DNA of 22,099 bases from JAJPJX01 sp964568355. GTDB taxonomy: Bacteria > Acidobacteriota > Terriglobia > Bryobacterales > Bryobacteraceae. Each line of letters starts with the position of its first letter. Position 1 is the stretch's first letter. Positions 1 through 7,345 of this stretch are shown piece after piece. Both the position numbers and the translations under genes were made by a program. The stretch lies in assembly GCA_964568355.1 (NCBI GenBank), contig CAZMRK010000188.1, positions 1 through 22,099 on the forward strand, written 5' to 3'. The notes under the pieces were generated by a model that saw only the letters and a list, made by a program, of their open reading frames with translations, ran no database searches and had not been told where the DNA came from.

Positions 1-323
1 TAGAGCGGAATGAGAAACAGCGCCGCGCTCCAGCGTCCGCCGATGGGCCGCCGCACATAGTGGCGGACCATCAGAAAACAGCAGACCGGAGCGGCCGCGT
101 ACGCGGGCGTCTGTACGTGCAGCCAGAAGATCCGGTCCGCCAGCGTGGCGCTTCGCTGCTCGAACGCCGCCGCCAGGCAAACCCACGCCACCGATCCCAC
201 GGCGACCAGGAGCAGGTAAGCGCCAGGGACGGACCGCTTCGTCCAGATATAGGCGGAAGCCATGGCGATTACCAAGCCGGAGGCCATCGGCAACAGCCAG
301 ACTGGGATTGCTATCACTTCCAT
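1..323 (-). CDS. Sensor histidine kinase, N-terminal 7TM region (partial)
   Basis: The gene runs off the left edge; about 107 N-terminal residues are visible. They form at least three hydrophobic segments: WLLPMASGLVIAMASAYIW, then a segment after RSVPGAY, then one after RIFWLHVQTPAYAA. The order of Trp, the R-x-x-PGA motif, a second helix ending in FEQ, and the FW-x-x-x-Q-TPAY pattern matches the N-terminal 7TM region found ahead of histidine kinase domains. No kinase domain is in the window, so the call rests on the sensor region alone. The ATG at 321-323 has no clear Shine-Dalgarno. The gene follows the ThDP enzyme on the same strand after a 97-nt gap that holds a pair of TTACAA repeats, so it may have its own promoter. 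A different 7TM-sensor output domain is possible. Confidence 0.62.
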   Translation of the reverse strand, partial: MEVIAIPVWLLPMASGLVIAMASAYIWTKRSVPGAYLLLVAVGSVAWVCLAAAFEQRSATLADRIFWLHVQTPAYAAAPVCCFLMVRHYVRRPIGGRWSAALFLIPL

Positions 324-392
324 GACTACGGTGCACGAGAAACCGTCAGGGAAGCTCTCGGTCGCACGTTTTCAGACTAGCACATCCGCTAC

Positions 393-408
393 TTACAAAA
401 TCTTACAA
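393..408. repeat. Paired TTACAA direct repeat upstream of histidine kinase
   Basis: CTTACAA occurs twice (392-398 and 402-408), 10 nt apart start to start, in the 97-nt gap before the partial histidine kinase gene. Read on the coding strand it is TTGTAA repeated on one helix face. Direct hexamers on a 10-11-nt pitch are typical of OmpR/PhoB-family response-regulator sites; that role is inferred. A similar pair lies before the second histidine kinase gene. Confidence 0.45.
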
Positions 409-420
409 GCCCCCAGCCCG

Positions 421-1974
421 CTACACCGGATCGATCACCGCCTCGATCACTGCCGGCCCGCGCCCCCGCACGGCCGCGCCGAACTGCTCCGCCAGTTCCG
501 CGACCGTCGTTGCCCGGCTTGCCGCTACCCCCTGCCCCTCGGACAGTTTCACCCAATCGATCACCGGCCGCCCGATCTCGATCATCTCCCGCGCCGCCCG
601 TCCGACCTCGCTCGCTCCCGTCCGCCGGATCTCCACCTCCAGAATGCGGTACTGCCGGTTCGCCAGAACCACCGTGACCACATCCAGCCTCTCCCGCGCC
701 ATCGTCCACAACGATTGCAGCGTGTACATCCCGCTGCCGTCCGCTTCGAGCGTCACCACTTTGCGCCCCGGCGCTGCCACCGCCGCGCCCAGCGCCACCG
801 GCAGCCCCTGTCCGATCGATCCGCCCGTCACCGGCAGCAGATCGTGCGCCGCCGCTCCGCTCAGGTGCCGCAGAATCGGCTCGCTCGAAGACACCGTCTC
901 ATCGGAGACGATCGTGTCCTCGGGCAGCAGCGCGGCGACCACCCGTCCGATCGCGTCCGGAGTCAGCGCCGTATCTCCGGACGGTAATTCCGGCTGTTGC
1001 CGCTGCGCCCTCGGCACCGCCGTTTCGCCTGCCCCGCACTCCTCCGCCAGCGCGGCCAGTGCCTGCGCCCCGTCCTCCCCGCGCTCTGCCAGCACATGGA
1101 TCTCGCAATCCTCCGGCGCCAGAAAGCTCGGATGGTTCGGATAGCCGAAGAACGATACCGGCGGCAGGCTCTCCACCAGGATCAGGTGTTTCAGCCCCGC
1201 CAGCATCTGCGTCGCCTTCTCCGGAAAATAGGCTACCCGCTGCGGCGCGAACCGTCCCGCGCCTGATTCCAGGCGTGCCGCATAGCGGTTGGCAAAGGCC
1301 TTCACCCCAGTCCCCGCCGCCAGCCGTCCGCTGGCATCCAGGCCTGCGCCCATCAGGGCCGTGCCGTCCAGCAGCAGTCCGCAAGGCTCGCCGGATCGCA
1401 GCACCCGCGCCATCGCGCGCACCGTCGCCGTCTCCACGCGCGGCCGCTCCGGAGGCTGCACCGCCGCGCCTGGCGCGCCGGCCTCGCTCCAGGAGAAATC
1501 CGCCGGCACAATCAGCGTGGCCACCTGTCCCGCATACGCCGCCCGGATCGTCTCCACGGTGGCGCGCCCCATCTCCCCCGCGCACTCCAGCGTGTGTACG
1601 TATCCCGAAACCGGCCGCGCAAACGCCTCGATGTCCGCGCTCAGCGGGGCGTCATATTGCAGGTGTTTGGTCGTGTGCTGCCCGACGATATTGACGACCG
1701 GAGATCGCGCCTTCCGCGCATTGTGAAAATTGGCCAGCCCGTTCCCCAGGCCCGGCCCCAGGTGCAGCAGCGTCGCCGCGGGCCGCCGCGCAATCCGCGC
1801 ATATCCGTCGGCGGCGCCCGAGCACACTCCCTCGAACAGGCACAGAATACTGCGCATTCCCGCCACCCGGTCGAGCGCCGAGACAAACTGCATCTCGGAC
1901 GTTCCCGGATTCATGAAACAGGTATCCACCCCGCCGGCCAGCAGGGTCTTCAAAAGACATTCGGCTCCAAGCAT
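421..1974 (-). CDS. ThDP-dependent enzyme, acetolactate synthase-like (probable 2-oxoacid decarboxylase)
   Basis: The product is about 517 residues with the three-domain layout of the ThDP (thiamine diphosphate) decarboxylase/acetolactate synthase family. The N-terminal Pyr domain carries NPGTSEMQF and the cofactor-activating Glu in CLFEGVCSGAADGYAR (about residue 48). The C-terminal PP domain has TGGSIGQGLPVALGAA and the metal-diphosphate motif ADGSGMYTLQSLWT, ending at LANRQY (Asp about 412, Asn about 439). The usual GDG is ADG here, which I also associate with the ILVB-like branch. I chose the ATG at 1974 because relatives begin M-x-GAE and GAAGAG lies just upstream. An in-frame ATG at 1986 and GTG at 2013 are alternatives. 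It follows the aldehyde dehydrogenase by 30-70 nt, so the two are probably co-transcribed. A decarboxylase feeding that dehydrogenase is a reasonable inference; the substrate is unknown, and true acetolactate synthase is less likely without a regulatory subunit nearby. Confidence 0.85.
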   Translation of the reverse strand: MLGAECLLKTLLAGGVDTCFMNPGTSEMQFVSALDRVAGMRSILCLFEGVCSGAADGYARIARRPAATLLHLGPGLGNGLANFHNARKARSPVVNIVGQHTTKHLQYDAPLSADIEAFARPVSGYVHTLECAGEMGRATVETIRAAYAGQVATLIVPADFSWSEAGAPGAAVQPPERPRVETATVRAMARVLRSGEPCGLLLDGTALMGAGLDASGRLAAGTGVKAFANRYAARLESGAGRFAPQRVAYFPEKATQMLAGLKHLILVESLPPVSFFGYPNHPSFLAPEDCEIHVLAERGEDGAQALAALAEECGAGETAVPRAQRQQPELPSGDTALTPDAIGRVVAALLPEDTIVSDETVSSSEPILRHLSGAAAHDLLPVTGGSIGQGLPVALGAAVAAPGRKVVTLEADGSGMYTLQSLWTMARERLDVVTVVLANRQYRILEVEIRRTGASEVGRAAREMIEIGRPVIDWVKLSEGQGVAASRATTVAELAEQFGAAVRGRGPAVIEAVIDPV

Positions 1975-2042
1975 GTATCTCTTCATCAAAACATGCCTGG
2001 AGCCGGACGTCACTGCGCCGCCCGCGCCAGCAAGCGGTCCTC

Positions 2043-3590
2043 CTAAAACAGCCCCAGCGCCTTCGGGTTATAGCTCACCAGCAAATTCTTCGTCTGCTGG
2101 TAGTGCTCCAGAATCATCTTGTGCGTCTCCCGCCCGAAGCCCGATTGTTTATATCCGCCGAACGCCGCATGTGCCGGATACACATGGTAGCAGTTGGTCC
2201 ATACGCGCCCGGCCTGGATTTCCCGGCCCACGCGATACGCATTCGTGCCGTTGCGCGACCATACGCCCGCGCCCAGCCCGTAAACCGTATCGTTGCCGAT
2301 CTCGATCGCTTCCTCCACCGTCTGGAACTTCGTCACCGAAAGCACCGGTCCGAAGATCTCCTCCTGGAAGACGCGCATCTTGTTGTGGCCCACGAATACG
2401 GTCGGCTTCACGTAGTAGCCGTTCTCCAGCTCGCCTCCCAGGTGGGCCCGCTCGCCGCCGGTCATGCAGCGCGCGCCCTCCTGTTTCCCGATCTGGATAT
2501 ATCCCAGAATCTTGTCCATCTGGTCTCTCGATGCCTGGGCGCCCATCATCGTCTGCGGATCGAGCGGATTGCCCATCCGGATCTTCTCCACCCGCGCCAC
2601 CGCGCGCTCCAGAAACCGGTCGAAGATCGATTCCTGCACCAGCGCGCGCGACGGGCACGTGCACACCTCGCCCTTATTGAAGGCGAACAGCGCGAACCCT
2701 TCCAGCGCCTTGTCCAGAAACTCATCGTCGGCATCCATCACATCGGCCAGAAAGATGTTCGGCGATTTGCCGCCTAGCTCCAGCGTCATCGGGATGATCG
2801 GCTCCGAGGCATACTGCATGATCAGCCGCCCCGTCGTCGTCTCGCCGGTAAAGGCGATCTTGGCAATCCGCGGGTTGGTCGCCAGTGCCTTGCCGATCTC
2901 CCCGCCCGGCCCGGTCACTACGTTGATCACACCGGCCGGCAGCGCGTCCCCGATAATATCCATCAACACCAGCAGGCTCAGCGGAGTGTTGGAGGCCGGC
3001 TTGATCACCGTGCAGTTGCCTGCTCCCACCGCCGGCGCCATCTTCCAGGCCGCCATCAGCAGCGGAAAGTTCCACGGAATAATCTGCCCCACCACCCCCA
3101 GCGGCTCCTTGAAGTGGTACGCCACCGTATCGTGGTCGATCTCGCCGATCGAGCCTTCCTCGGAACGGATGCACCCGGCGAAATACCGGAAATGATCGAT
3201 CGCCAGCGGCACGTCCGCCGCTCGCGTCTCCCGAATCGGCTTGCCGTTGTCGATCGTTTCCGCCGCCGCCAGCACCTCCAGGTTCTCTTCCATGCGGTCG
3301 GCGATCTTGTTCAGGATCTGCGCCCGAACTGCTGGTGCCGTGCGGCCCCAGTGCTCCCGGACGGCGTGCGCGGCGTCCAGGGCCTTCTCGATATCTTCCG
3401 CCGTCGAACGGGCGACCTCGCAGAGCGTCTCCCCGTTAATCGGGCTATGATCGGTGAAATATCTTCCCTTGACCGGTGGTATCCACTTACCACCAATGAA
3501 GTTCTCATACCGCGACCGGACTCGGTGTTGATGCAAGGTATCTAACGCATGGGTGACGGATGTGTCTTGGATCAGATCTGCAACAGACAT
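2043..3590 (-). CDS. NAD(P)-dependent aldehyde dehydrogenase, ExaC/AldB type
   Basis: The product is 515 residues, a full-length aldehyde dehydrogenase of the acetaldehyde/ExaC-AldB branch. Landmarks are the nucleotide-binding PWNFPLLMAAWKMAPA (from about 172), FTGETTTG (about 247), the general base Glu in LELGGKSPN (Glu271) and the catalytic Cys in GEVCTCPSR (Cys310, with Cys312 beside it). EEIFGPVLSV and the C-terminal FGGYKQSGFGRE oligomerisation region follow. It should oxidise an aldehyde to the acid in the cytoplasm. The ATG at 3588-3590 is preceded by GAGGAGGT at ideal spacing, which fixes the start. The frame stays open upstream, with a second ATG at 3729-3731 after another GGAGGT. 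That would add 47 poorly conserved-looking residues. The ThDP enzyme follows at once, suggesting that the aldehyde is made by its neighbour. Confidence 0.95.
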   Translation of the reverse strand: MSVADLIQDTSVTHALDTLHQHRVRSRYENFIGGKWIPPVKGRYFTDHSPINGETLCEVARSTAEDIEKALDAAHAVREHWGRTAPAVRAQILNKIADRMEENLEVLAAAETIDNGKPIRETRAADVPLAIDHFRYFAGCIRSEEGSIGEIDHDTVAYHFKEPLGVVGQIIPWNFPLLMAAWKMAPAVGAGNCTVIKPASNTPLSLLVLMDIIGDALPAGVINVVTGPGGEIGKALATNPRIAKIAFTGETTTGRLIMQYASEPIIPMTLELGGKSPNIFLADVMDADDEFLDKALEGFALFAFNKGEVCTCPSRALVQESIFDRFLERAVARVEKIRMGNPLDPQTMMGAQASRDQMDKILGYIQIGKQEGARCMTGGERAHLGGELENGYYVKPTVFVGHNKMRVFQEEIFGPVLSVTKFQTVEEAIEIGNDTVYGLGAGVWSRNGTNAYRVGREIQAGRVWTNCYHVYPAHAAFGGYKQSGFGRETHKMILEHYQQTKNLLVSYNPKALGLF

Positions 3591-3786
3591 CGTAATAACC
3601 TCCTCGAAGACGGATCCAATCGGGAGGATATGCCACTGCTGAGTGTGGGGCGGACGCCTTCGTCCGGCTCCCGCATCCGGGATCTCTCCAACGAACGGAT
3701 GACTCAGGACAATGGTCTTCCCTACCCGCATCGTACCTCCATGCACCGGCCCCGGCATGGGGGTGGTGGTGTAGTGCGTCGCGCTG
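3591..3786 (-). other. Aldehyde dehydrogenase leader region
   Basis: This stretch lies between the REP-like element and the aldehyde dehydrogenase start. It stays open in the dehydrogenase frame and holds GGAGGT followed by an in-frame ATG at 3729-3731, plus the true Shine-Dalgarno at the 3590 end. I found no convincing -35/-10 pair and no sigma-54 (-24/-12) match. Confidence 0.4.
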
Positions 3787-3863
3787 CAAACCGGGGACTG
3801 GCATGAATTTCGCCGCATTTGCGAAATTCGTTGCCTGTCCCCCGGTTTGTGTCCCCCGGTTTG
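3787..3863. repeat. REP-like nested palindrome with an extra direct copy of its arm
   Basis: The outer arm CAAACCGGGGAC (3787-3798) pairs with GTCCCCCGGTTTG (3837-3849), with one extra C. TGGCA and TGCC extend the stem inward. Inside is a perfect 9-bp stem, GAATTTCGC (3805-3813) and GCGAAATTC (3821-3829), around a 7-nt loop. The right arm TGTCCCCCGGTTTG is then repeated exactly in tandem at 3850-3863, ending one base before the stop codon of the orphan membrane protein. This fits a REP/RAYT-type extragenic palindrome. It may also stop or stabilise the upstream transcript. No transposase lies in the window. Confidence 0.7.
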
Positions 3864-3864
3864 C

Positions 3865-5853
3865 CTACCGCGCCACGTTCACCAGGATCGTCCCCGGCTG
3901 CACATCGCCGCGGCCTTCCGGCTTCACCGTCACGTAATACCTCCCCGCCTCGGGAAACGTCACGAAATCCCCCGCCGACCGGTGCTCGAAAATCTCCTTC
4001 GGCTGCTCGGTTCCCGCCCGCTCCACGATCAGCGTCGCCGCGCAGTCTTCCGGCCGCTCGCCGCTCCACAGCGTTTTGCGCGAAATCGTCCAGCGCACCG
4101 GAGTCCCGGCGCCCGATACCTCGGCGACGTTGTCTTTATTCTTCGCCGGCGCCGTAATTTCGAGCGTTGTCTTGAGCGAAGGCAGCCCGTTGTTCGCGGT
4201 CAGCAGCGCCACCGCCAGCGATGCCGCGGCGCCCACCAGGGAGACCACCACCGGAATCCAGATGCCCCAGCCGCCCTTCGCTGCCTCTTTCTCCTTCGGA
4301 GCATCTTCGATCTTGTCCAGCGCCAGGTCCAGCCGCTCTTCGAATGCCCCCACCACCGCCTGAAACTCGCGGCGTTCGATCGAGGACCAAAGCTGCAAGC
4401 GGCTCTTGCCGCGGTCCAGCCGGATTCCCAGAAGCCTCCCCCGCGGCCCCTCGATCGCCAGGTTGGCCAGCGTATACTCCTCCGGCTTCCGCAAACCCTC
4501 CAGAAAGGGCGCCAGCTCCGGATAGGACTCCAGGTCTTCCGCTTTCTCGCCCACCGTAATGTAGGCGCTCGTGATCTGCCGCCGCTTGCCGGGAAAAGCA
4601 ATCTTCACGGCGGTCTCCACCGCCTCCGCCGCGCGCGCGCCGCCCTTCCATTCTTCGATCCGGTAGACCCGCGCAAACTTGCGGTACTGGTAGGGTGTTC
4701 CTTCGAAGCGCTGCAGCTTCAGATCGGCTTCGAAGTGCCCGAACGCGTCGGCGACCGCCACCTCCCTCCGCCCTTGGAGTTCTACGCTCACGATCTCCCG
4801 GTTCAGGTCGATGTCCAGGTTCTGCGAAGCGCCGAAGCTCGAATACCAGCAGCCCAGGCTGCGGATCTCCTCCCACCGCGCGATCGCCGCCCCTTTCCAC
4901 TCTTCTATGCCGCTGCGCGAGTATTCCTCCTCCCCAATGCGGAAGCGGCCCTGGAACGACACCGGACCCCGGTTCAGCGACTCCACAATCCCCAGGCACT
5001 GGATCAGCCATTCCGGGCTCAAGGCGCTTCCGGCAAAATAGCGCCGCCGCTCGCCGGAGACCGGCGTCCGCCCGGCCGCATCCCGGATCGGCGTCAGCCT
5101 TGCCGTTTCCTCGAACCGCGCCAGCGCCGCGCGCGCCTGCTCGCGCTCGCCCGCCTCCGCCGTCACGCGTACCTCCTCGCGCAGCCGGTCGCAGCGAAAG
5201 ATTACACCCACCTCTCCGTCCATCGAGCCGCCCGCTTCCAGAACCTCCTTCCAGTTCTCGGTCACGATCTTCTGCCATGCGGGCAGGTCGCTGGTCTCCT
5301 CCTGGAACTGCGCCGTCGCCGCCAGCCGGAAATACCCGAAGAATCGAGATGAGCCGCCGGCCAGTTCCGCGAGCGCGGGAAGCACCCGTATGAGCCACGC
5401 CGGGTCCTCCGGCGCCGCCAGGCGATAGGTCCCCTCCAGGCGCACCGTGTTGCTGCGCTTTTCGCTTCTCGGCTCCAGGTTCAGTTCACGCGCAAGTTTC
5501 GTCACCAGCGCTTTGGCCGATTCGGCCTGCGATACTTTTCCATGAAATCCGACGTTTGCCTCGCCCCGCCGTGGATAGAAGTATCCATACAGGCTGAGCC
5601 CGTCTTTCCAAAGCTGGAACTGGATCGACTCTGCTTCGCAGGTCAGCGATGCCGCCCAGTCCTCCGCCGAACGGTAGCTGATCCGCTCCCTCGGGGGCCC
5701 TTCCTTCCCGATCGACCCCGTAAAGTCGTCGTACGGCCCTAAGGTCTGGAGCGTCGCGTCTTGAATGGCGCTCACCAGTTTCGAAGGCTCCGGTGTGCGC
5801 CAGCGATATTGCGTGTTGGAATCGATTTCTGGATCCTGTGTGTGCTCGCCCAT
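3865..5853 (-). CDS. Orphan single-pass membrane protein with four weak tandem modules
   Basis: The product is 662 residues and I do not recognise the family. Residues about 43-166, 168-295, 297-422 and 425-516 look like four diverged copies of one module. Each copy has a Trp-rich helix, a strand of the form I/V-x-V/L, an acidic helix with Ala, and an ending F-E-x-x-L-x-L (for example GHFEADLKL and AFEERLDLAL). A lysine-rich stretch (KEKEAAK) then precedes one membrane helix, WGIWIPVVVSLVGAAASLAV (about 529-552). The positive-inside rule puts the array in the cytoplasm and the last 110 residues outside. That tail looks like a small beta-sandwich ending FPEAGRYYVTVKPEGRGD. The start is set at the ATG 5851-5853 because the longer GTG version would begin upstream of the mapped -10 box. 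The gene is divergent from an ECF sigma gene. Confidence 0.75.
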   Translation of the reverse strand: MGEHTQDPEIDSNTQYRWRTPEPSKLVSAIQDATLQTLGPYDDFTGSIGKEGPPRERISYRSAEDWAASLTCEAESIQFQLWKDGLSLYGYFYPRRGEANVGFHGKVSQAESAKALVTKLARELNLEPRSEKRSNTVRLEGTYRLAAPEDPAWLIRVLPALAELAGGSSRFFGYFRLAATAQFQEETSDLPAWQKIVTENWKEVLEAGGSMDGEVGVIFRCDRLREEVRVTAEAGEREQARAALARFEETARLTPIRDAAGRTPVSGERRRYFAGSALSPEWLIQCLGIVESLNRGPVSFQGRFRIGEEEYSRSGIEEWKGAAIARWEEIRSLGCWYSSFGASQNLDIDLNREIVSVELQGRREVAVADAFGHFEADLKLQRFEGTPYQYRKFARVYRIEEWKGGARAAEAVETAVKIAFPGKRRQITSAYITVGEKAEDLESYPELAPFLEGLRKPEEYTLANLAIEGPRGRLLGIRLDRGKSRLQLWSSIERREFQAVVGAFEERLDLALDKIEDAPKEKEAAKGGWGIWIPVVVSLVGAAASLAVALLTANNGLPSLKTTLEITAPAKNKDNVAEVSGAGTPVRWTISRKTLWSGERPEDCAATLIVERAGTEQPKEIFEHRSAGDFVTFPEAGRYYVTVKPEGRGDVQPGTILVNVAR

Positions 5854-5883
5854 AGCGCCGATATCCGGTCGTAGGTTCCCGTC

Positions 5884-5911
5884 ATTATACCGGCTCGCCA
5901 CCGGGCGTCAA
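5884..5911 (-). promoter_or_regulatory. Near-consensus sigma-70-type promoter of the orphan membrane protein
   Basis: On the minus strand TTGACG (5906-5911) is followed by a 16-nt spacer and a perfect TATAAT (5884-5889). Transcription would start near 5877, about 25 nt before the ATG at 5853. This is the best housekeeping-type promoter seen in the window, and it argues against the longer GTG-start version of the gene. Confidence 0.7.
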
Positions 5912-5941
5912 TCTCCTCCATAATGGGACAAGTCGCTCTTC

Positions 5942-6523
5942 ATGAGTTTCGGAACCGCGTCGGATCGGCTCTCGAGTCCAGCCCTGGAAGAATGGATGGC
6001 CGGCTATCAGCGCGGCGACGCCGCCTCCACCACCGCTCTCATCAATCACCTGAGCCCGCTGCTCCACCGCTTCTTTCTGGTTCAGGTCACCAGCCGCCGC
6101 GATGCCGACGACCTGCTCCAGGAGACCTGGCTCCGCGTGCACCAGGCGCGCCACACCTACCGCCCGGGCGAGCCTTTGCTGCCCTGGCTCTATGCCATCG
6201 CCCGCCACATTCGCGTCGATCACTATCGCCGCGCGCGCCGGGCGCAAAGCCGGGAACAGCAGGTGGAGGTCCTGCCCGAAGTCGCCGCGTCCACTGCTGG
6301 CCGTCCTGATCGCGCTCCCGACCTGGACGCGATCCTCGCCGCCCTGCCCGAGAATCAGCGCGAAGTCGTCACCATGCTGAAGATCTCCGGCATGTCTCTG
6401 GAAGAGGTGGCCCGCGCCACCTCCTCCAGCGTCGGCTCGGTGAAACAGAAAGCCCATCGCGCCTACGACAAGCTCCGTGGCCTGCTGACCGATCTCGGAT
6501 TCAGCGCGGAGCAGAGAACGTAA
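5942..6523 (+). CDS. ECF-type RNA polymerase sigma factor
   Basis: The product is 193 residues, the normal size for an extracytoplasmic-function sigma factor with only regions 2 and 4. Region 2 (about 20-100) shows DADDLLQETWLRVHQA for core and -10 recognition and PWLYAIARHIRVDHYRR. Region 4 (about 126-183) shows LAALPENQREVVTMLKISG and a helix-turn-helix ending VGSVKQKAHRAYDKLRGLL. It directs RNA polymerase to a small regulon in the cytoplasm, normally held off by the membrane protein encoded 3 nt downstream. The ATG at 5942 has no strong Shine-Dalgarno. A CATAAT at 5920-5925 could serve as a -10 with a very short leader. The regulon cannot be read from the window, although the divergent orphan protein is an obvious candidate. 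Confidence 0.93.
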   Translation: MSFGTASDRLSSPALEEWMAGYQRGDAASTTALINHLSPLLHRFFLVQVTSRRDADDLLQETWLRVHQARHTYRPGEPLLPWLYAIARHIRVDHYRRARRAQSREQQVEVLPEVAASTAGRPDRAPDLDAILAALPENQREVVTMLKISGMSLEEVARATSSSVGSVKQKAHRAYDKLRGLLTDLGFSAEQRT

Positions 6524-6526
6524 GAT

Positions 6527-7345
6527 ATGGATCTGAATACCACCGATTGCCGGCACATCGACGACATCCTGATCCGCTCCGGACCGGGCCAGCCGGCTCT
6601 CGACGCCGCCGCTCTCGATCACCTCCGCTCCTGCGGGCGCTGCCGCGCGCTGGCAGGCATCATGCGGCCCTCCGCGCCCGCTTCCGTCGATCCCGCCGTG
6701 CTCGCGCGCGTCTCCGCCTCCGTCCTCCCTGATCTCCGGCCTGTACGGCCGCTGCCGCGCCGCTGGGTCTTTGTGGCCGCCCTCCTGCTGATCTTCGCGG
6801 CCGTTGCGGTCGCCGGCGGTTCGCTGCGCGGCATGTATGGCATCGGTAAGCTGAGCGGCATCGAGCGCGCCTTCATCTTCCCCGTGCTCGGACTACTGGC
6901 CTGGCTGGCCGCTACCGCCAGCGTCGCGGAGATGTTTCCCGGCAGCCGCCGACGGCTCAATCCCGCTACGCTCCTGTTGTTGGCTGCCCTGGCTCTAATC
7001 GGCGTGTTTGCCCTGCTCTTCCACGACTACAGCATGGATCGCTTCGTCCCGCAGGGACTGCGCTGCCTGGAGACCGGGCTGATCTGGGCCGTGCCTGCCG
7101 CCTTGCTGACCGGACTGCTGCTCCGCCGCGGCTTCGTCGTCGATTCGCTCGCCGCCGGAGTCGCCGCCGGCGCCTTTGCCGGCCTCGCCGGCATCGGCAT
7201 GCTTGAACTGCACTGCCCCAATCTCGCCGCCATGCACGTCATGGTCTGGCATGTGGCGGTCCTGGTGGTGAGTGGAATTCTGGGAGGCCTGGCCGGCTGG
7301 CTCATCCGCCGTTTCGACAACAGGCCTCCCCAACCTCATCGCTGA
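6527..7345 (+). CDS. Membrane anti-sigma factor, zinc-finger plus NrsF (DUF1109)-like
   Basis: The product is 272 residues. The N-terminus carries the zinc anti-sigma motif H-x3-C-x2-C (His32, Cys36, Cys39 in LDHLRSCGRC). About six membrane helices follow, from RWVFVAALLLIFAAVAVAG near residue 78 to the C-terminus. The pattern ELHCPNLAAMHVMVWH near the end, with Cys and three His between the last two helices, is the hallmark of NrsF/DUF1109 negative regulators of ECF sigma factors. The gene starts 3 nt after the sigma stop codon, so translation is probably coupled. It should tether and inactivate the sigma factor at the inner membrane and release it on an envelope signal. Its stop codon abuts the stop of the convergent gene. 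Confidence 0.85.
   Translation: MDLNTTDCRHIDDILIRSGPGQPALDAAALDHLRSCGRCRALAGIMRPSAPASVDPAVLARVSASVLPDLRPVRPLPRRWVFVAALLLIFAAVAVAGGSLRGMYGIGKLSGIERAFIFPVLGLLAWLAATASVAEMFPGSRRRLNPATLLLLAALALIGVFALLFHDYSMDRFVPQGLRCLETGLIWAVPAALLTGLLLRRGFVVDSLAAGVAAGAFAGLAGIGMLELHCPNLAAMHVMVWHVAVLVVSGILGGLAGWLIRRFDNRPPQPHR

Noticed and set aside
262..987. Plus-strand frame over the 3' end of the ThDP enzyme
   Set aside because: It is a His/Arg/Pro-rich shadow of a clearly conserved minus-strand enzyme.
3591..3786. Sigma-54 promoter for the aldehyde dehydrogenase
   Set aside because: A TGGCA-like box is present but no GC-rich -12 element sits at the required spacing.
3847..5352. Long plus-strand open frame opposite the orphan membrane protein
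   Set aside because: It is Arg/Pro/His-rich shadow coding. The minus-strand frame has normal composition, a membrane helix and a promoter.
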